From the NCBI GenBank assembly GCA_023411555.1, contig JAEYOQ010000048.1, forward strand, positions 1 through 26,310: a stretch of DNA of 26,310 bases, in the 5' to 3' direction. The notes under the pieces are model-generated. The model saw only the letters and a program-made list of their open reading frames with translations, was not told the DNA's origin and did not search any database. Positions 7,140 to 14,897 of the stretch are shown here, in pieces (within the stretch, counting starts at the first letter, position 1; each line of letters starts with the position of its first letter). Position numbers and translations under genes: made by a program. Origin of the DNA: Bacillota bacterium. GTDB taxonomy: Bacteria > Bacillota > Clostridia > Lachnospirales > Lachnospiraceae.

Positions 7140-7667
7140 TTATCCTTGTCTGTTTACCCATGTTTCACCCTTTTGGTTGCAATATATCTTAATGGAAACC
7201 TCAGCGGACGCATTATCATTGGGATCATACAGTACAAAGGTTACATAACCGTATACCTGTGAGGAGGAAACATTGTTTTTTCCTTCATTTATAGCCTTGG
7301 GGCGGTAATTGGAGCTGTTGTCTATCATTTTGACCGAGGAAGATTTATCATAACAGGATGCCATAGTTCCGTCATATGAGAAATATGCGGTAAATTTATG
7401 CTCGGATATCTTATTACCAGTATTGGGCCAATAGAAATATCCCGAATAGGAATCACTTGTATATTTGGTTGTTGCGGCAGGATTTATGCTTCCATGCGAT
7501 AAGCCCTCTTTTACATTATCCTTATATAAAACAAAGCTGATTTGATCTGTTACCGAAAAATTCATTACTTCCTCCTGCTTTTGGAACTGTTGTTCCCTTG
7601 CTAAAGCAGTTGATGCAAAGCTCAAAACTATAAGAACCGCTAAAAATACTGATACCAGTTTCTTCAT
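7140..7667 (-). CDS. Exported protein of unknown function (cluster gene 5)
   Basis: A 175-residue protein with a clear signal peptide (MKKLVSVFLAVLIVLSFAST, cleavage probably after ALA at 21-23). The mature part is rich in Ser, Tyr and Asn and looks beta-stranded, as in a secreted domain. It has two cysteines (105 and 163). I do not recognise the family. Four short blocks align in order with the neighbouring 217-residue protein: ISFVLYK (43-49), SGYFYW (75-80), a YDG region (to 100) and GYVTF followed by AEVSIKIY (140-162). The two are therefore probably diverged paralogues. AGGAGG lies nine bases before the ATG and the gene starts 18 bp after its neighbour. It is the last gene before a strong terminator. 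Export is confident; function unknown. Confidence 0.75.
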   Translation of the reverse strand: MKKLVSVFLAVLIVLSFASTALAREQQFQKQEEVMNFSVTDQISFVLYKDNVKEGLSHGSINPAATTKYTSDSYSGYFYWPNTGNKISEHKFTAYFSYDGTMASCYDKSSSVKMIDNSSNYRPKAINEGKNNVSSSQVYGYVTFVLYDPNDNASAEVSIKIYCNQKGETWVNRQG

Positions 7668-7685
7668 CTTATTATGCCTCCTAGT

Positions 7686-8339
7686 CTAATTGACTTTAAT
7701 CGCGGAGTAATTACCGACGCTTGACCATGACCCATCGTATTTGATGGTTATGGTTATTTCAGCGTCATCACACCAGGTATTATTACTTGTATTTTTCAAC
7801 CTAAATGATCCGATAAGTTTTTTTCCGCTAGTGACATCCTCTGTCGATTTTGATGACGTAGCAGAATATTGCTTGCTATATTTCGAGACAACGTCATGGT
7901 ACTTGTCCCAAATGATATTTTTCAAAGAACTGCCGGTATAATCAGCACTTCCATGAATACCGTAATTGGAAACAGTCTCGTCAGAGCTCTTGAAGTAATA
8001 TCTTCCTGATAATGCAAAATTCACAGTTCCCGAAGCAGCGGCTATCTTTAAATTTTTACCAGCTTGTCCATCTGTCGTACAGGTAACTTCTAATGTGATA
8101 GAATTCCCAATATTGCAGTCACTGGTATCAAATTCTTTTGTAATGTAAAAGCTTATCTTACCTGCATCGGCATCTAGCCTTGAAGAAATCTCCCTAGCTA
8201 TTTCTTCACTGCTAAACTCAAAACCGCCTAGCGATACGATGCTGTCACGTCTTACATCGATTGGCTCCGCTGCCAGTACAGGATCTAGAAACATAAACAG
8301 CAGCACTAACACCAGAATGAAACCACTAAACTTCTTCAT
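7686..8339 (-). CDS. Exported protein of unknown function (cluster gene 4)
   Basis: A 217-residue protein with a signal peptide (MKKFSGFILVLVLLFMFLDP, probable cleavage after VLA near residue 23). The mature region carries ISFYITK (62-68), a Cys pair (75 and 87) and a third Cys (190). SGRYYF (111-116) is followed by a DYTG segment, and near the end come GSFRLKNTSNNTW (177-189) and EITITIKYDGSW. These blocks match gene 5 of the cluster in the same order, which suggests a duplicated beta-rich domain. No enzymatic motif is visible. The ribosome binding site AAGGAG is well spaced. Position in the middle of an operon of signal-peptide-bearing genes beside a papain-like peptidase suggests a role outside the cell, perhaps as partner or substrate of that peptidase; that is inference. 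Confidence 0.75.
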   Translation of the reverse strand: MKKFSGFILVLVLLFMFLDPVLAAEPIDVRRDSIVSLGGFEFSSEEIAREISSRLDADAGKISFYITKEFDTSDCNIGNSITLEVTCTTDGQAGKNLKIAAASGTVNFALSGRYYFKSSDETVSNYGIHGSADYTGSSLKNIIWDKYHDVVSKYSKQYSATSSKSTEDVTSGKKLIGSFRLKNTSNNTWCDDAEITITIKYDGSWSSVGNYSAIKVN

Positions 8340-8378
8340 ATCTTCTGCTCCTTTCTTTTACATATCCCTAAGCTACAC

Positions 8379-9122
8379 TTAAATGCATGCGGGCCGCCGT
8401 TTTAAAAGATATATGGTACTGCCCACCGCCAAAAGCACAACAAGAATACCGGCTGAAGCAAACGGAAGGACCCTTTGCGCATGTAAAGTCACAGCACCAT
8501 TATTCGGATTTTCTTCTAGCGTTAACACATCAGCTATTTCAGATAAAAGATCACTTGTACCACTAGGAGTGAATGTCAATAATCTGTCTGCTTTTGCAGT
8601 AAGTGAGGTGTAGCTTTCCAAACTGTCCGATACATAAAGCAAACCCGCATCCTCTAACATTCCTATCTCCAAATAATATACCTTGGAATCCTCCAAGGAA
8701 ACATTCTGATCTCCACTAAGGATAGCAAGAGTAGTTTGATTGATTCCCTCTTTAAACGAAGCTATCTCCCATTTCCCTTGATTCTGCTCCAGGGTTACAA
8801 TACCGAGAATATTACCCTGCAGATCAGTAGCCGGCAACATATACCTATCCGCAAAAACAGTTATTTCGGATAGTGAAGAAGGAACTCCCTGAATGGTATC
8901 CGAAATCTCGTATACAGGGGTTATATGCTCGAAGTCAAATATTACATTCTCTGTGCCAAAAATAAACGGATAAGCGGCTTGCTGGTCATAAATATTGGTA
9001 GCTATATCTCTAGCATCGCTTTCCGAAATAAAAAGACCATTATTGCCGTCAGCGGCAAATGTAGTAACCGGGAACAGCATAAGACAGAGAGCTGCAGTCA
9101 TAATACTTATAATCCGTTTCAT
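8379..9122 (-). CDS. Exported, membrane-anchored protein of unknown function (cluster gene 3)
   Basis: A 247-residue protein with an N-terminal signal peptide (MKRIISIMTAALCLMLFPVT, cleavage near TFAA, residue 24), an acidic external domain and a single C-terminal membrane helix (about 219-239, ILVVLLAVGSTIYLL) followed by KRRP. It is therefore a type I membrane protein with nearly all its mass outside. The external domain begins with an ISESDARDIATNIYDQ helix and continues with beta-like segments (ITPVYEIS, LGIVTLEQNQGKWEIASF), loosely reminiscent of PepSY/YpeB-type modules; the match is too weak to name. There is no sorting motif such as LPxTG. AAGGAGG is ideally placed, and the gene starts 21 bp after the peptidase gene. 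It may tether or receive the secreted products of the cluster. Confidence 0.72.
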   Translation of the reverse strand: MKRIISIMTAALCLMLFPVTTFAADGNNGLFISESDARDIATNIYDQQAAYPFIFGTENVIFDFEHITPVYEISDTIQGVPSSLSEITVFADRYMLPATDLQGNILGIVTLEQNQGKWEIASFKEGINQTTLAILSGDQNVSLEDSKVYYLEIGMLEDAGLLYVSDSLESYTSLTAKADRLLTFTPSGTSDLLSEIADVLTLEENPNNGAVTLHAQRVLPFASAGILVVLLAVGSTIYLLKRRPACI

Positions 9123-9143
9123 CGCAATTACCTCCTTAATTAA

Positions 9144-9722
9144 TTAGTTCTGCGCTATTTTATAGGTTTGGTCATACTTACGTGTGGAACTCGAAGTAAG
9201 GCTGCTGTAAGATACTGTATTGCTCGTACCGTCAGGGTCCTGCAGCTTCAAGTATTTGGTTGAAGTGTCAACAGCATAGATTACATTTTCATGTCCGCCG
9301 GTCCGTTTCCCGTTCGTATAATAGCCCCACGCCATGATAATGGGCCTTTTGTTAGTCATCTCCGTGTTCATGGAAGAGATGGAAAGGAGCGAAGTAGAGA
9401 ATACCGTCTTATAACTATTTGACGTGGCATACTTCATACCTTTATTATTTTCCGCATCTCCTCCCGGCTTATCTGGATATGGATTAGAGGTTGTTCCAAA
9501 GACATGATTTACAATATCCCACTGGTCATATGTATCATATCCTAAATAATTTGCACTCATTTCAACACATGCCGCCCAACACCACTGAGACTTTGCCTGT
9601 TGTATATTGGGTACGGACAATGTAACATAAGCAGCATAAGCAGTGATTGAGCACAGCGTAATTATCGCTACGACCCAAACTGCCGCAATTGCTTTTAAAG
9701 TCTTGCTTTTTGCAATCGTCAT
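9144..9722 (-). CDS. Secreted papain-like cysteine peptidase (C39/C70-type) (cluster gene 2)
   Basis: A 192-residue protein from the ATG at 9722. It has a signal peptide or anchor (about 9-31, ending ITAYAA), then the peptidase core. VPNIQQAKSQWCWAACVEMS (37-56) supplies the oxyanion Gln and the nucleophile Cys48, which precedes Trp as in papain. GGHENVI (142-148) supplies His144, and LQDPDG (160-165) supplies Asp162. This order and spacing fit the small papain-like families C39-like and C70 (AvrRpt2). Upstream in-frame ATGs at 9749 and 9860 exist, but only 9722 has a good site (GAAAGGTGG, 8-nt spacer), and only the later start puts a signal peptide at the N-terminus. The 121-bp gap to gene 1 holds two small hairpins. 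It is the only enzyme in the exported cluster; substrate unknown. Confidence 0.82.
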   Translation of the reverse strand: MTIAKSKTLKAIAAVWVVAIITLCSITAYAAYVTLSVPNIQQAKSQWCWAACVEMSANYLGYDTYDQWDIVNHVFGTTSNPYPDKPGGDAENNKGMKYATSNSYKTVFSTSLLSISSMNTEMTNKRPIIMAWGYYTNGKRTGGHENVIYAVDTSTKYLKLQDPDGTSNTVSYSSLTSSSTRKYDQTYKIAQN

Positions 9723-9843
9723 CTTTTTAACCACCTTTCTTGGTTGCATGGTTATCCATGCTGATCCTACTGACTCTGCTTCCACCTGCAATGATGGATT
9801 CCCTCTGGGATTACGAATATCATAATCTAGACTACTAGTTTGA

Positions 9844-10287
9844 TCATTGATAAGTTGCATCCACTGAAGTGCTGACCGTCTCCGTCACACTGTTTCTCGT
9901 AACATCAGCTGTAACGCTGAGGCGATATGTATTACCCGACCGTACAGCATATGTTTCGAAAAATGACAGTGAATTGGTGCTTGAGCTCCGACTCCATGAT
10001 TTTTCAAGAGTCCATCCTGATGAGGTCTTTCTCTCCAGCTTGAAGGTTGCGGATATCTTTGTAGTGCCGGATAAGGCTCTTATCTTGCCTGTACAACCAG
10101 CTTCGCCCTTTTCAAAGTATAAATCAAGGGTGATATCATTCACGTTGGTCCATTGCGGAGATATAGGTACCTTACCTGCCATACCTTGAAATACATTATG
10201 CTGCATTTGTGCATGAGCCGGAACGCTAGCTTGCAACAAGCAAAATATTCCGACTAATAAAAAGGTTACAAGTTTTTTCTTTCTCAT
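9844..10287 (-). CDS. Exported beta-rich protein of unknown function (cluster gene 1)
   Basis: A 147-residue protein with a typical signal peptide (MRKKKLVTFLLVGIFCLLQA, cleavage after AHA near residue 26). The mature domain has alternating polar/hydrophobic strands such as ITLDLYFEKG, KISATFKLERKTSSGW and TYRLSVTADVT. These look like an immunoglobulin-like beta sandwich, with the sole mature Cys at GEAGCTG. I do not recognise the family with certainty; similar small exported proteins occur in Clostridia. A GTG nine bases upstream (10296) is in frame, but GGAAAGGAAG lies eight bases before the ATG at 10287, so that start is preferred. It is the first gene of the five-gene exported cluster. 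Its promoter must lie in the 330 bp upstream, where I find no clear match. Confidence 0.72.
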   Translation of the reverse strand: MRKKKLVTFLLVGIFCLLQASVPAHAQMQHNVFQGMAGKVPISPQWTNVNDITLDLYFEKGEAGCTGKIRALSGTTKISATFKLERKTSSGWTLEKSWSRSSSTNSLSFFETYAVRSGNTYRLSVTADVTRNSVTETVSTSVDATYQ

Positions 10288-10510
10288 TAGAAACACTTCC
10301 TTTCCGTATTAGCAAGGTTAATTGTTTACATATAAGAAACGCCTGAAAAAAATTTTTCCCTACCGAAAATATCCATAAAATTGTCAGTTATTATTTGTAT
10401 ATTTTTACCATTGTTATAGAAATCTTGTTCTAACATCTCTTTCAATGCACCTCTAGATACAGGAGAAAGAGAAGTATAGCTTCAAATGACATGCTCGTTA
10501 TCCTCTTTTA
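10288..10510. other. Non-coding region upstream of the exported cluster
   Basis: No credible gene lies between the start of the first exported gene and the terminator of the methyltransferase gene. The stretch is AT-rich, with an A7T5-like run near 10350. It must contain the promoter of the exported cluster on the minus strand, but no convincing SigA-type pair of boxes was found. This leaves room for an alternative sigma factor or an activator. Confidence 0.4.
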
Positions 10511-10562
10511 TAATAGAAAAGAACCGGAAAGGGGCAACTGTATGCTCCTTCCTGGTTCTTAT
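10511..10562 (-). terminator. Intrinsic terminator of the methyltransferase gene
   Basis: Read on the minus strand, an 18-position stem runs AAGAACCAGGAAGGAGCA against TGCCCCTTTCCGGTTCTT (10560-10543 with 10536-10519), with two mismatches and one G-U pair. It is followed by TTTTCTATTATAAAA. It lies about 65 bp past the methyltransferase stop codon. Confidence 0.75.
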
Positions 10563-10624
10563 TATAAATAACTCGTGATCATCATTGATCGATGAATTCC
10601 CTATTAAGACTCTATAATATACTC

Positions 10625-11488
10625 CTATTTTTCCCAGCGACCGGATGCGCCGCAGGGAAGTACCAGTCCGTTACCTGACACGGGAAGTCCTATCTCATCC
10701 GCAGTTACCTTACCTCCATACTTCTTACTGATCTCTTCGGAAATCATATAGGATAATACTCCTGCCTGAAGGCCTGTCGTATAAGAATTCAACAGGAAGA
10801 ACAAGGGCTCATCGGATAACAGCTTCGTACAAAGCTGTATAAAGGGGTGGATATTATCTTCAATCTTCCAGATCTCCCCCTTGGGACCTCTGCCATAGGA
10901 AGGAGGATCCATGATGATTGCATCATATTTATTATCCCGGCGAATCTCCCTCTCTACGAATTTAACGCAGTCATCCACAATGTATCTTATCGGAGCTTCC
11001 CCAAGACCGGATGCAAGGGCATTCTCCTTTGCCCATGTTACCATACCCTTGGAAGCATCTACATGAGTAACAGCCGCTCCTGCCTTAGCGGCAGCCAGAG
11101 TAGCACCACCGGTATAGGCGAAGAGATTCAGTACCTTAATCTGTCTTCCCTTCTCACTCCTAATCTTATCTGAAAACCAGTCCCAGTTAACCGCTTGCTC
11201 CGGGAATAGTCCTGTATGCTTAAAGCTAAAGGGCTGCAGATGAAAGGTCAGCTCTTTATAAGTAATATCCCATTGCTTTGGTAGATCAAAGAATTCCCAT
11301 TCTCCACCACCTTTCGAGCTTCTATGATAATGAGCATTCGGCTTTTTCCACCCCTTATGAAGTCTCGGTGTATCCCAAATTACCTGAGGGTCAGGCCTCA
11401 CCAGGATATAATCCCCCCAACGTTCCAGTTTCTCTCCCTTCGAGGTATCGATCACCTCATAATCCTTCCAATCTTTAGCAATCCACAT
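10625..11488 (-). CDS. Class I SAM-dependent methyltransferase, RlmI-like (probable rRNA methyltransferase)
   Basis: A 287-residue cytoplasmic protein related to the COG1092 family (RlmI/RlmK-type 23S rRNA cytosine-5 methyltransferases). The Rossmann SAM-binding motif I is VLNLFAYTGGATLAAAKAGA (119-138), with the acidic ribose-binding end at HVDAS (142-146). The catalytic-loop motif is IIMDPPSYGRGP (191-202). The N-terminal 90 residues include the substrate-side segment SFKHTGLFPEQ (88-98), conserved in this family. It is about 100 residues shorter than E. coli RlmI, having little room for a PUA domain. RNA as substrate is inferred from the family; the exact base is unknown. The gene stands alone: terminator downstream, and divergent from pspA. 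Whether it shares control with pspA cannot be told. Confidence 0.82.
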   Translation of the reverse strand: MWIAKDWKDYEVIDTSKGEKLERWGDYILVRPDPQVIWDTPRLHKGWKKPNAHYHRSSKGGGEWEFFDLPKQWDITYKELTFHLQPFSFKHTGLFPEQAVNWDWFSDKIRSEKGRQIKVLNLFAYTGGATLAAAKAGAAVTHVDASKGMVTWAKENALASGLGEAPIRYIVDDCVKFVEREIRRDNKYDAIIMDPPSYGRGPKGEIWKIEDNIHPFIQLCTKLLSDEPLFFLLNSYTTGLQAGVLSYMISEEISKKYGGKVTADEIGLPVSGNGLVLPCGASGRWEK

Positions 11489-11829
11489 ATAACTCTCTCT
11501 TTCTTTCTTATTTAAATAATTCTTCCCTAGAATCTCAATTATTAAAGTCCTTTTCTCACATATTATAAACTAGCGTATCGTCATTTACAACTTAATTCCT
11601 TGCTGGTTTGAATTCTATGCTTTTTCTAGCCTTTGCTTAAGTTCCCTCTCATTATTCTAACAATATTCTAACTTGACGCTAGACCGTTTTAGGAATACAC
11701 TAATAACTGTAAGATATGGTAAAACCTCATACGGAAGCCTTCAAAACGAGACCCATAGCTATGACTTATATACAGGGTCGAAGCCGATTTAGAGGTGGAA
11801 CAGTAAATATTAATATGGAGGATGATAGC
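11489..11829. other. Divergent intergenic region with pspA leader
   Basis: The region separates the methyltransferase gene (minus) from pspA (plus). The pspA leader can fold: ACCTC (11724-11728) pairs with GAGGT (11792-11796), enclosing an inner stem GACCC (11750-11754) with GGGTC (11775-11779). GAAGCC occurs on both flanks of the inner stem. It does not match any riboswitch consensus I can recall. An open frame starting at 11716 continues into pspA, but the ribosome binding site excludes it. Confidence 0.4.
11673..11701 (+). promoter_or_regulatory. Probable promoter of pspA
   Basis: TTGACG (11673-11678), a 17-bp spacer and TACACT (11696-11701) form a reasonable SigA-type promoter in the 340-bp divergent region. 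Transcription would start near 11708, leaving a 122-nt leader before pspA. In Bacillus the equivalent operon is driven by SigW; no GAAAC-type SigW box is evident here. Confidence 0.5.
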
Positions 11830-12504
11830 ATGGGAATTTTAACAAGATTCAGAGACATTATGTCTAGCAACATTAACGCACTTCTTGATAAGGCAGAGGA
11901 TCCGGAGAAGATGATCGACCAATGCTTAAGAAATCTAAATTCCGATCTTGGCAAAGTGAAATCCGAGACTGCTTCCATCATGGCCGAGGAGCAAAGAGCA
12001 AAGAGAGTTCTCGATGAATGCAACGATGAAATAAACAAGATGCAGGCCTATGCCGTGAAGGCTCTTGAGGCGAACAACGAAGCAGACGCCAGAAAATTCC
12101 TGGAGCAAAAGGCCAACCTGTCCAACAAGCTTCCGGGACTTCAAGAGGCTTATAACCTGGCTCACAACAATGCCACTCATATGCGTGAAATGCATGATAA
12201 GCTGGTAGAGGATATCAACGAGCTGGAAGCTCGCAAGGATATGATCAAGGGTAAATTAGCCGTGGCTAAGACTCAAGAACGTATCAATAAAATGGGATCT
12301 TCTGTTGCGAGTGCCAACGATTCCATAGCAAGCTTCAAGAAATACGAGGAGATGGCTGATAAGGCTCTTGATAAGGCCAATGCAATGGCAGAACTGAATA
12401 ACTCTTCTGCAGCACAGTCACTTGAGGATTTGAAGGATAAATACTCCAGCAATTCTAATGTAGATGATGAGTTAGCTGCACTAAAGGCAAACTTAGGGAA
12501 GTAA
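11830..12504 (+). CDS. pspA: PspA/IM30 family envelope-stress protein
   Basis: A 224-residue protein that is almost entirely alpha-helical. It begins MGILTRFRDIMSSNINALLD, the amphipathic membrane-binding helix typical of PspA/Vipp1 (IM30), followed by AEDPEKMIDQCLR. A long charged coiled coil follows (about 25-180), ending in a short C-terminal helix (DDELAALKANLG). PspA assembles into ESCRT-III-like rods or rings on the inner membrane face and protects membranes under stress. The ATG at 11830 has GGAGG eight bases upstream, so the longer open frame from 11716 is not used. A terminator hairpin follows. Downstream genes (zinc-ribbon membrane protein, TPM protein, SPFH protein) match the companions of B. 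subtilis PspA (YdjG, YdjH, YdjI). Confident on family. Confidence 0.92.
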   Translation: MGILTRFRDIMSSNINALLDKAEDPEKMIDQCLRNLNSDLGKVKSETASIMAEEQRAKRVLDECNDEINKMQAYAVKALEANNEADARKFLEQKANLSNKLPGLQEAYNLAHNNATHMREMHDKLVEDINELEARKDMIKGKLAVAKTQERINKMGSSVASANDSIASFKKYEEMADKALDKANAMAELNNSSAAQSLEDLKDKYSSNSNVDDELAALKANLGK

Positions 12505-12531
12505 CCTGATTGACTTTCATTGTTAAGCATA

Positions 12532-12580
12532 AAAATGTCCGCAAATGAAGGAACACTTTTATTTGCGGGCATTTTATCAG
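12532..12580 (+). terminator. Terminator hairpin after pspA
   Basis: AAAATGTCCGCAAAT (12532-12546) pairs with ATTTGCGGGCATTTT (12561-12575) over 15 bp with one G-U pair and a 14-nt loop, running into TTTTATC. It lies 27 bp after the pspA stop, so it likely reduces transcription into the next three genes rather than being unrelated to them. Confidence 0.7.
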
Positions 12581-12608
12581 GTACAATAAAGTATTAGTAC
12601 AGAAGGAT

Positions 12609-12631
12609 TTATGCCATCTTCTATGGCATAA
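12609..12631. repeat. Perfect 9-bp inverted repeat upstream of the zinc-ribbon gene
   Basis: TTATGCCAT (12609-12617), a 5-nt loop and ATGGCATAA (12623-12631). Outer arms ACAATAA (12583-12589) and TTATTGT (12634-12640) could extend the fold. There is no T-tract, so it may be an operator or an RNA element in front of the next gene rather than a terminator. Confidence 0.45.
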
Positions 12632-12672
12632 GCTTATTGTAAAAGAAGCATGCGTAGAATTGGAGGATATAT

Positions 12673-13818
12673 ATGTCTACTGTAATACATTACAAATGCC
12701 CTAACTGCGGATCCGATATGGCCTTTGACAGCCATACCGGCCTTTTGCGTTGTGGAAGCTGTGGTCGGACAGATAACATAGATAACATGAAAAAGAAGGC
12801 TGGAAAGAATGAGGATGAGACCTTCCATTACGAGGCGGATGCGGATGACATCAAAGCAGCAAAATCTGCCTTTGATCATGATTATGCTGATTCAAACAGC
12901 GGTGACGAGCCAAGTCATCATTCTACCTTTAATAATAATGAGGCTCACGAGTATCATTGCAATAACTGTGGTGCCGTTCTTATCACTGAGGTGAATACCT
13001 CTGCTACTACCTGCGGCTTCTGTGGCGCAGGCGTTGTATTAAGCGATCGCCTAACCGGTAATCTTGCTCCTGCTAAGGTTATCCCTTTTACGATCAGCAA
13101 AGAACAGGCACAGGAGGCCTTTAAAAAATGGTGTAAAAAGGGACGTCTCACCCCCCGCGACTTTATGACTGCGGATCGAATCAAGAATATCACCGGTTTA
13201 TATGTTCCCTTTTGGCTCTATGACTTGAACGGACGTGGCGAAGTAGAAGCGACCTGTACCAAGGTCCGCACCTATTCCGATTCAAAATGGATTTATACCG
13301 AGACAAAATACTATAATGTATACCGAAAGGTTGACCTTCACTACTCTCGTGTTCCCGCAGATGCCTCCCGTAAGATGGAGGATGGTATGATGGATAAGCT
13401 GGAGCCCTATGAGTATAATAATTTGAAGGATTTCAATATGCCCTATCTGGCAGGATTCATTGCAGAGAAATATGATTTCACAGATGAAGATATGCTGCCT
13501 CGCATCAAGCAGAGAGTCAACTCTTATGTGGATGACTACTTAAGCTCCACGATTAGTGGTTACTCCTCTGTTATATATAACCGTAAGAATATCAATATCC
13601 GCAAGAAAAATGCAGATTATACGCTACTTCCGGTCTGGATGGTATGCTACGACTATAAGCAGGCTGAGCATATCTTCGCTATGAATGGGCAGACCGGTAA
13701 GATTGTCGGTAAGCCTCCCCTTAGCAAAGGAAGAATCTTTGGCTGGTTCACGGGTGTTTCTGCAGGATGCTTCATCCTATTTCAAATACTTACCCTGATC
13801 GGAGGTGCCTTATCATGA
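12673..13818 (+). CDS. TFIIB-type zinc-ribbon membrane protein (YdjG-like)
   Basis: A 381-residue protein with two zinc ribbons near the N-terminus: Cys9/12 with Cys27/30 (CPNCG...CGSCG), and Cys96/99 with Cys114/117 (CNNCG...CGFCG). An acidic linker separates them. The middle region (about 135-345) is a conserved soluble domain with LYVPFWLYDLNGRGEVEATC, and one C-terminal membrane helix follows (about 357-379). This matches B. subtilis YdjG, a partner in the PspA operon that with YdjH recruits YdjI and PspA to the membrane. TTGGAGG lies eight bases before the ATG. The stop codon overlaps the next gene in an ATGA junction, so translation is coupled. Zinc binding is inferred from the cysteines. 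Family and context are convincing. Confidence 0.85.
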   Translation: MSTVIHYKCPNCGSDMAFDSHTGLLRCGSCGRTDNIDNMKKKAGKNEDETFHYEADADDIKAAKSAFDHDYADSNSGDEPSHHSTFNNNEAHEYHCNNCGAVLITEVNTSATTCGFCGAGVVLSDRLTGNLAPAKVIPFTISKEQAQEAFKKWCKKGRLTPRDFMTADRIKNITGLYVPFWLYDLNGRGEVEATCTKVRTYSDSKWIYTETKYYNVYRKVDLHYSRVPADASRKMEDGMMDKLEPYEYNNLKDFNMPYLAGFIAEKYDFTDEDMLPRIKQRVNSYVDDYLSSTISGYSSVIYNRKNINIRKKNADYTLLPVWMVCYDYKQAEHIFAMNGQTGKIVGKPPLSKGRIFGWFTGVSAGCFILFQILTLIGGALS

Positions 13819-14735
13819 AGAAGCTTTTCATGTTCAAACCCTTCCATCTACTAGGTCTTCTGATACTGATTTCACTAGTAATCTCTCATACTATCGTGAG
13901 AACATATGCCGCTGAGGCAGAAAATACAGAACTTAATCAACATATTTATGATGAAGCAGGACTTTTATCCACAAGTGAGGTAGAAGATCTGGAGCAAATG
14001 TGTATTGATTACGGCAACGAAGCCGGAATCGATATCATAATTCTTACCCATGAAAATCCCAATGCAGGTTATGCAGAGGATTATATCGAGGCCTTTGAGG
14101 ATCAATTGCCGGTTGGAAATCGCGTATATCTTTTAATCGATATGAATGAACGAGTTGTATTCATGGAGGGCTATGGATCTGCCGAGACCTATATCCATTC
14201 TAAGCGTATCGACACAATCATCGATGAGATAACACCGGATCTATCAAATGGTAACTACTACGGTGCTTGTGCTACTTACATCAAGAGCTCCGCTGCTTAC
14301 ATGAAGGACGATTCCGAATTGAATTATGATCATGATTATACGGCAGGAACCCCGCAATCCAGCGATCCGAATGCTCCTAATTATGACGAGACCTGGCCTT
14401 CTGACCGTAATTCCGAGTCCTCGGGTTTTGTCTCCTTTATATCGAATGTATGGGTTCAATTAATAGCTTCCATCATCATTGGTATTATCACCGTGTCCGT
14501 TATGGCCTACAACTCGGGTGGAACTATGACAGCGGGCAGCGCTAATTATATAGAAGCAAATAAGTCTGGCCTAATCGGACGCAGGGATGATTATGTCAGA
14601 ACTCAGGTTACCAGAGTTAAAAAGCCAGAAAATAATAACAATAATAATTCCTCCAGCGGCTTTAACTCAGGAGGGTTTAGAGGCGGAGTCTCCAGCGGGG
14701 GCCGATCCCATAGCTCTGGCGGTGGCAAGTTCTAG
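13815..14735 (+). CDS. TPM-domain membrane protein (YdjH-like)
   Basis: A 306-residue protein. It has a signal anchor (about 8-30), then an extracytoplasmic TPM domain: the opening HIYDEAGLLSTSEVEDLEQ (43-61) is characteristic, followed by GIDIIILTHEN and NRVYLLIDMNERVVFMEGYG. A second membrane helix (about 211-233, LIASIIIGIITVSVMAY) leads to a short tail that ends in a Gly/Ser-rich segment (GGFRGGVSSGGRSHSSGGG), common in this family. TPM proteins occur with PspA-type stress systems; YdjH is the Bacillus counterpart. The ATG at 13815 overlaps the previous stop codon by 4 bp and has GGAGG nine bases upstream, which rules out the longer reading from 13767. Family well supported; biochemical activity unclear. 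Confidence 0.85.
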   Translation: MKKLFMFKPFHLLGLLILISLVISHTIVRTYAAEAENTELNQHIYDEAGLLSTSEVEDLEQMCIDYGNEAGIDIIILTHENPNAGYAEDYIEAFEDQLPVGNRVYLLIDMNERVVFMEGYGSAETYIHSKRIDTIIDEITPDLSNGNYYGACATYIKSSAAYMKDDSELNYDHDYTAGTPQSSDPNAPNYDETWPSDRNSESSGFVSFISNVWVQLIASIIIGIITVSVMAYNSGGTMTAGSANYIEANKSGLIGRRDDYVRTQVTRVKKPENNNNNNSSSGFNSGGFRGGVSSGGRSHSSGGGKF

Positions 14736-14897
14736 TAGATATTTACTTATGATTGTTATATAATAAAATTAAAAATTTAAGGTTGTATTTTATAGATCAA
14801 TAAAATGATAGATAGAGCACTTCACGCACTTTCTATTGTTATGAATAAAAATCAGCTCTCACTACCAGGCTGATATATTTAATAGGAGGATATCAAT

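Noticed and set aside
9144..10287. Bacteriocin/C39 export locus
   Set aside because: The peptidase lacks an ABC transporter domain, and no short precursor with a double-Gly leader is encoded nearby.
11716..11829. 38-codon N-terminal extension of PspA
   Set aside because: The extension lacks a start signal and PspA-type similarity, while the ATG at 11830 has an ideal GGAGG and begins exactly at the conserved amphipathic helix.
11702..11829. Known riboswitch in the pspA leader
   Set aside because: I compared by eye with c-di-GMP, SAM, TPP, cobalamin, manganese and T-box consensus features and found no match; only a short two-stem fold remains.
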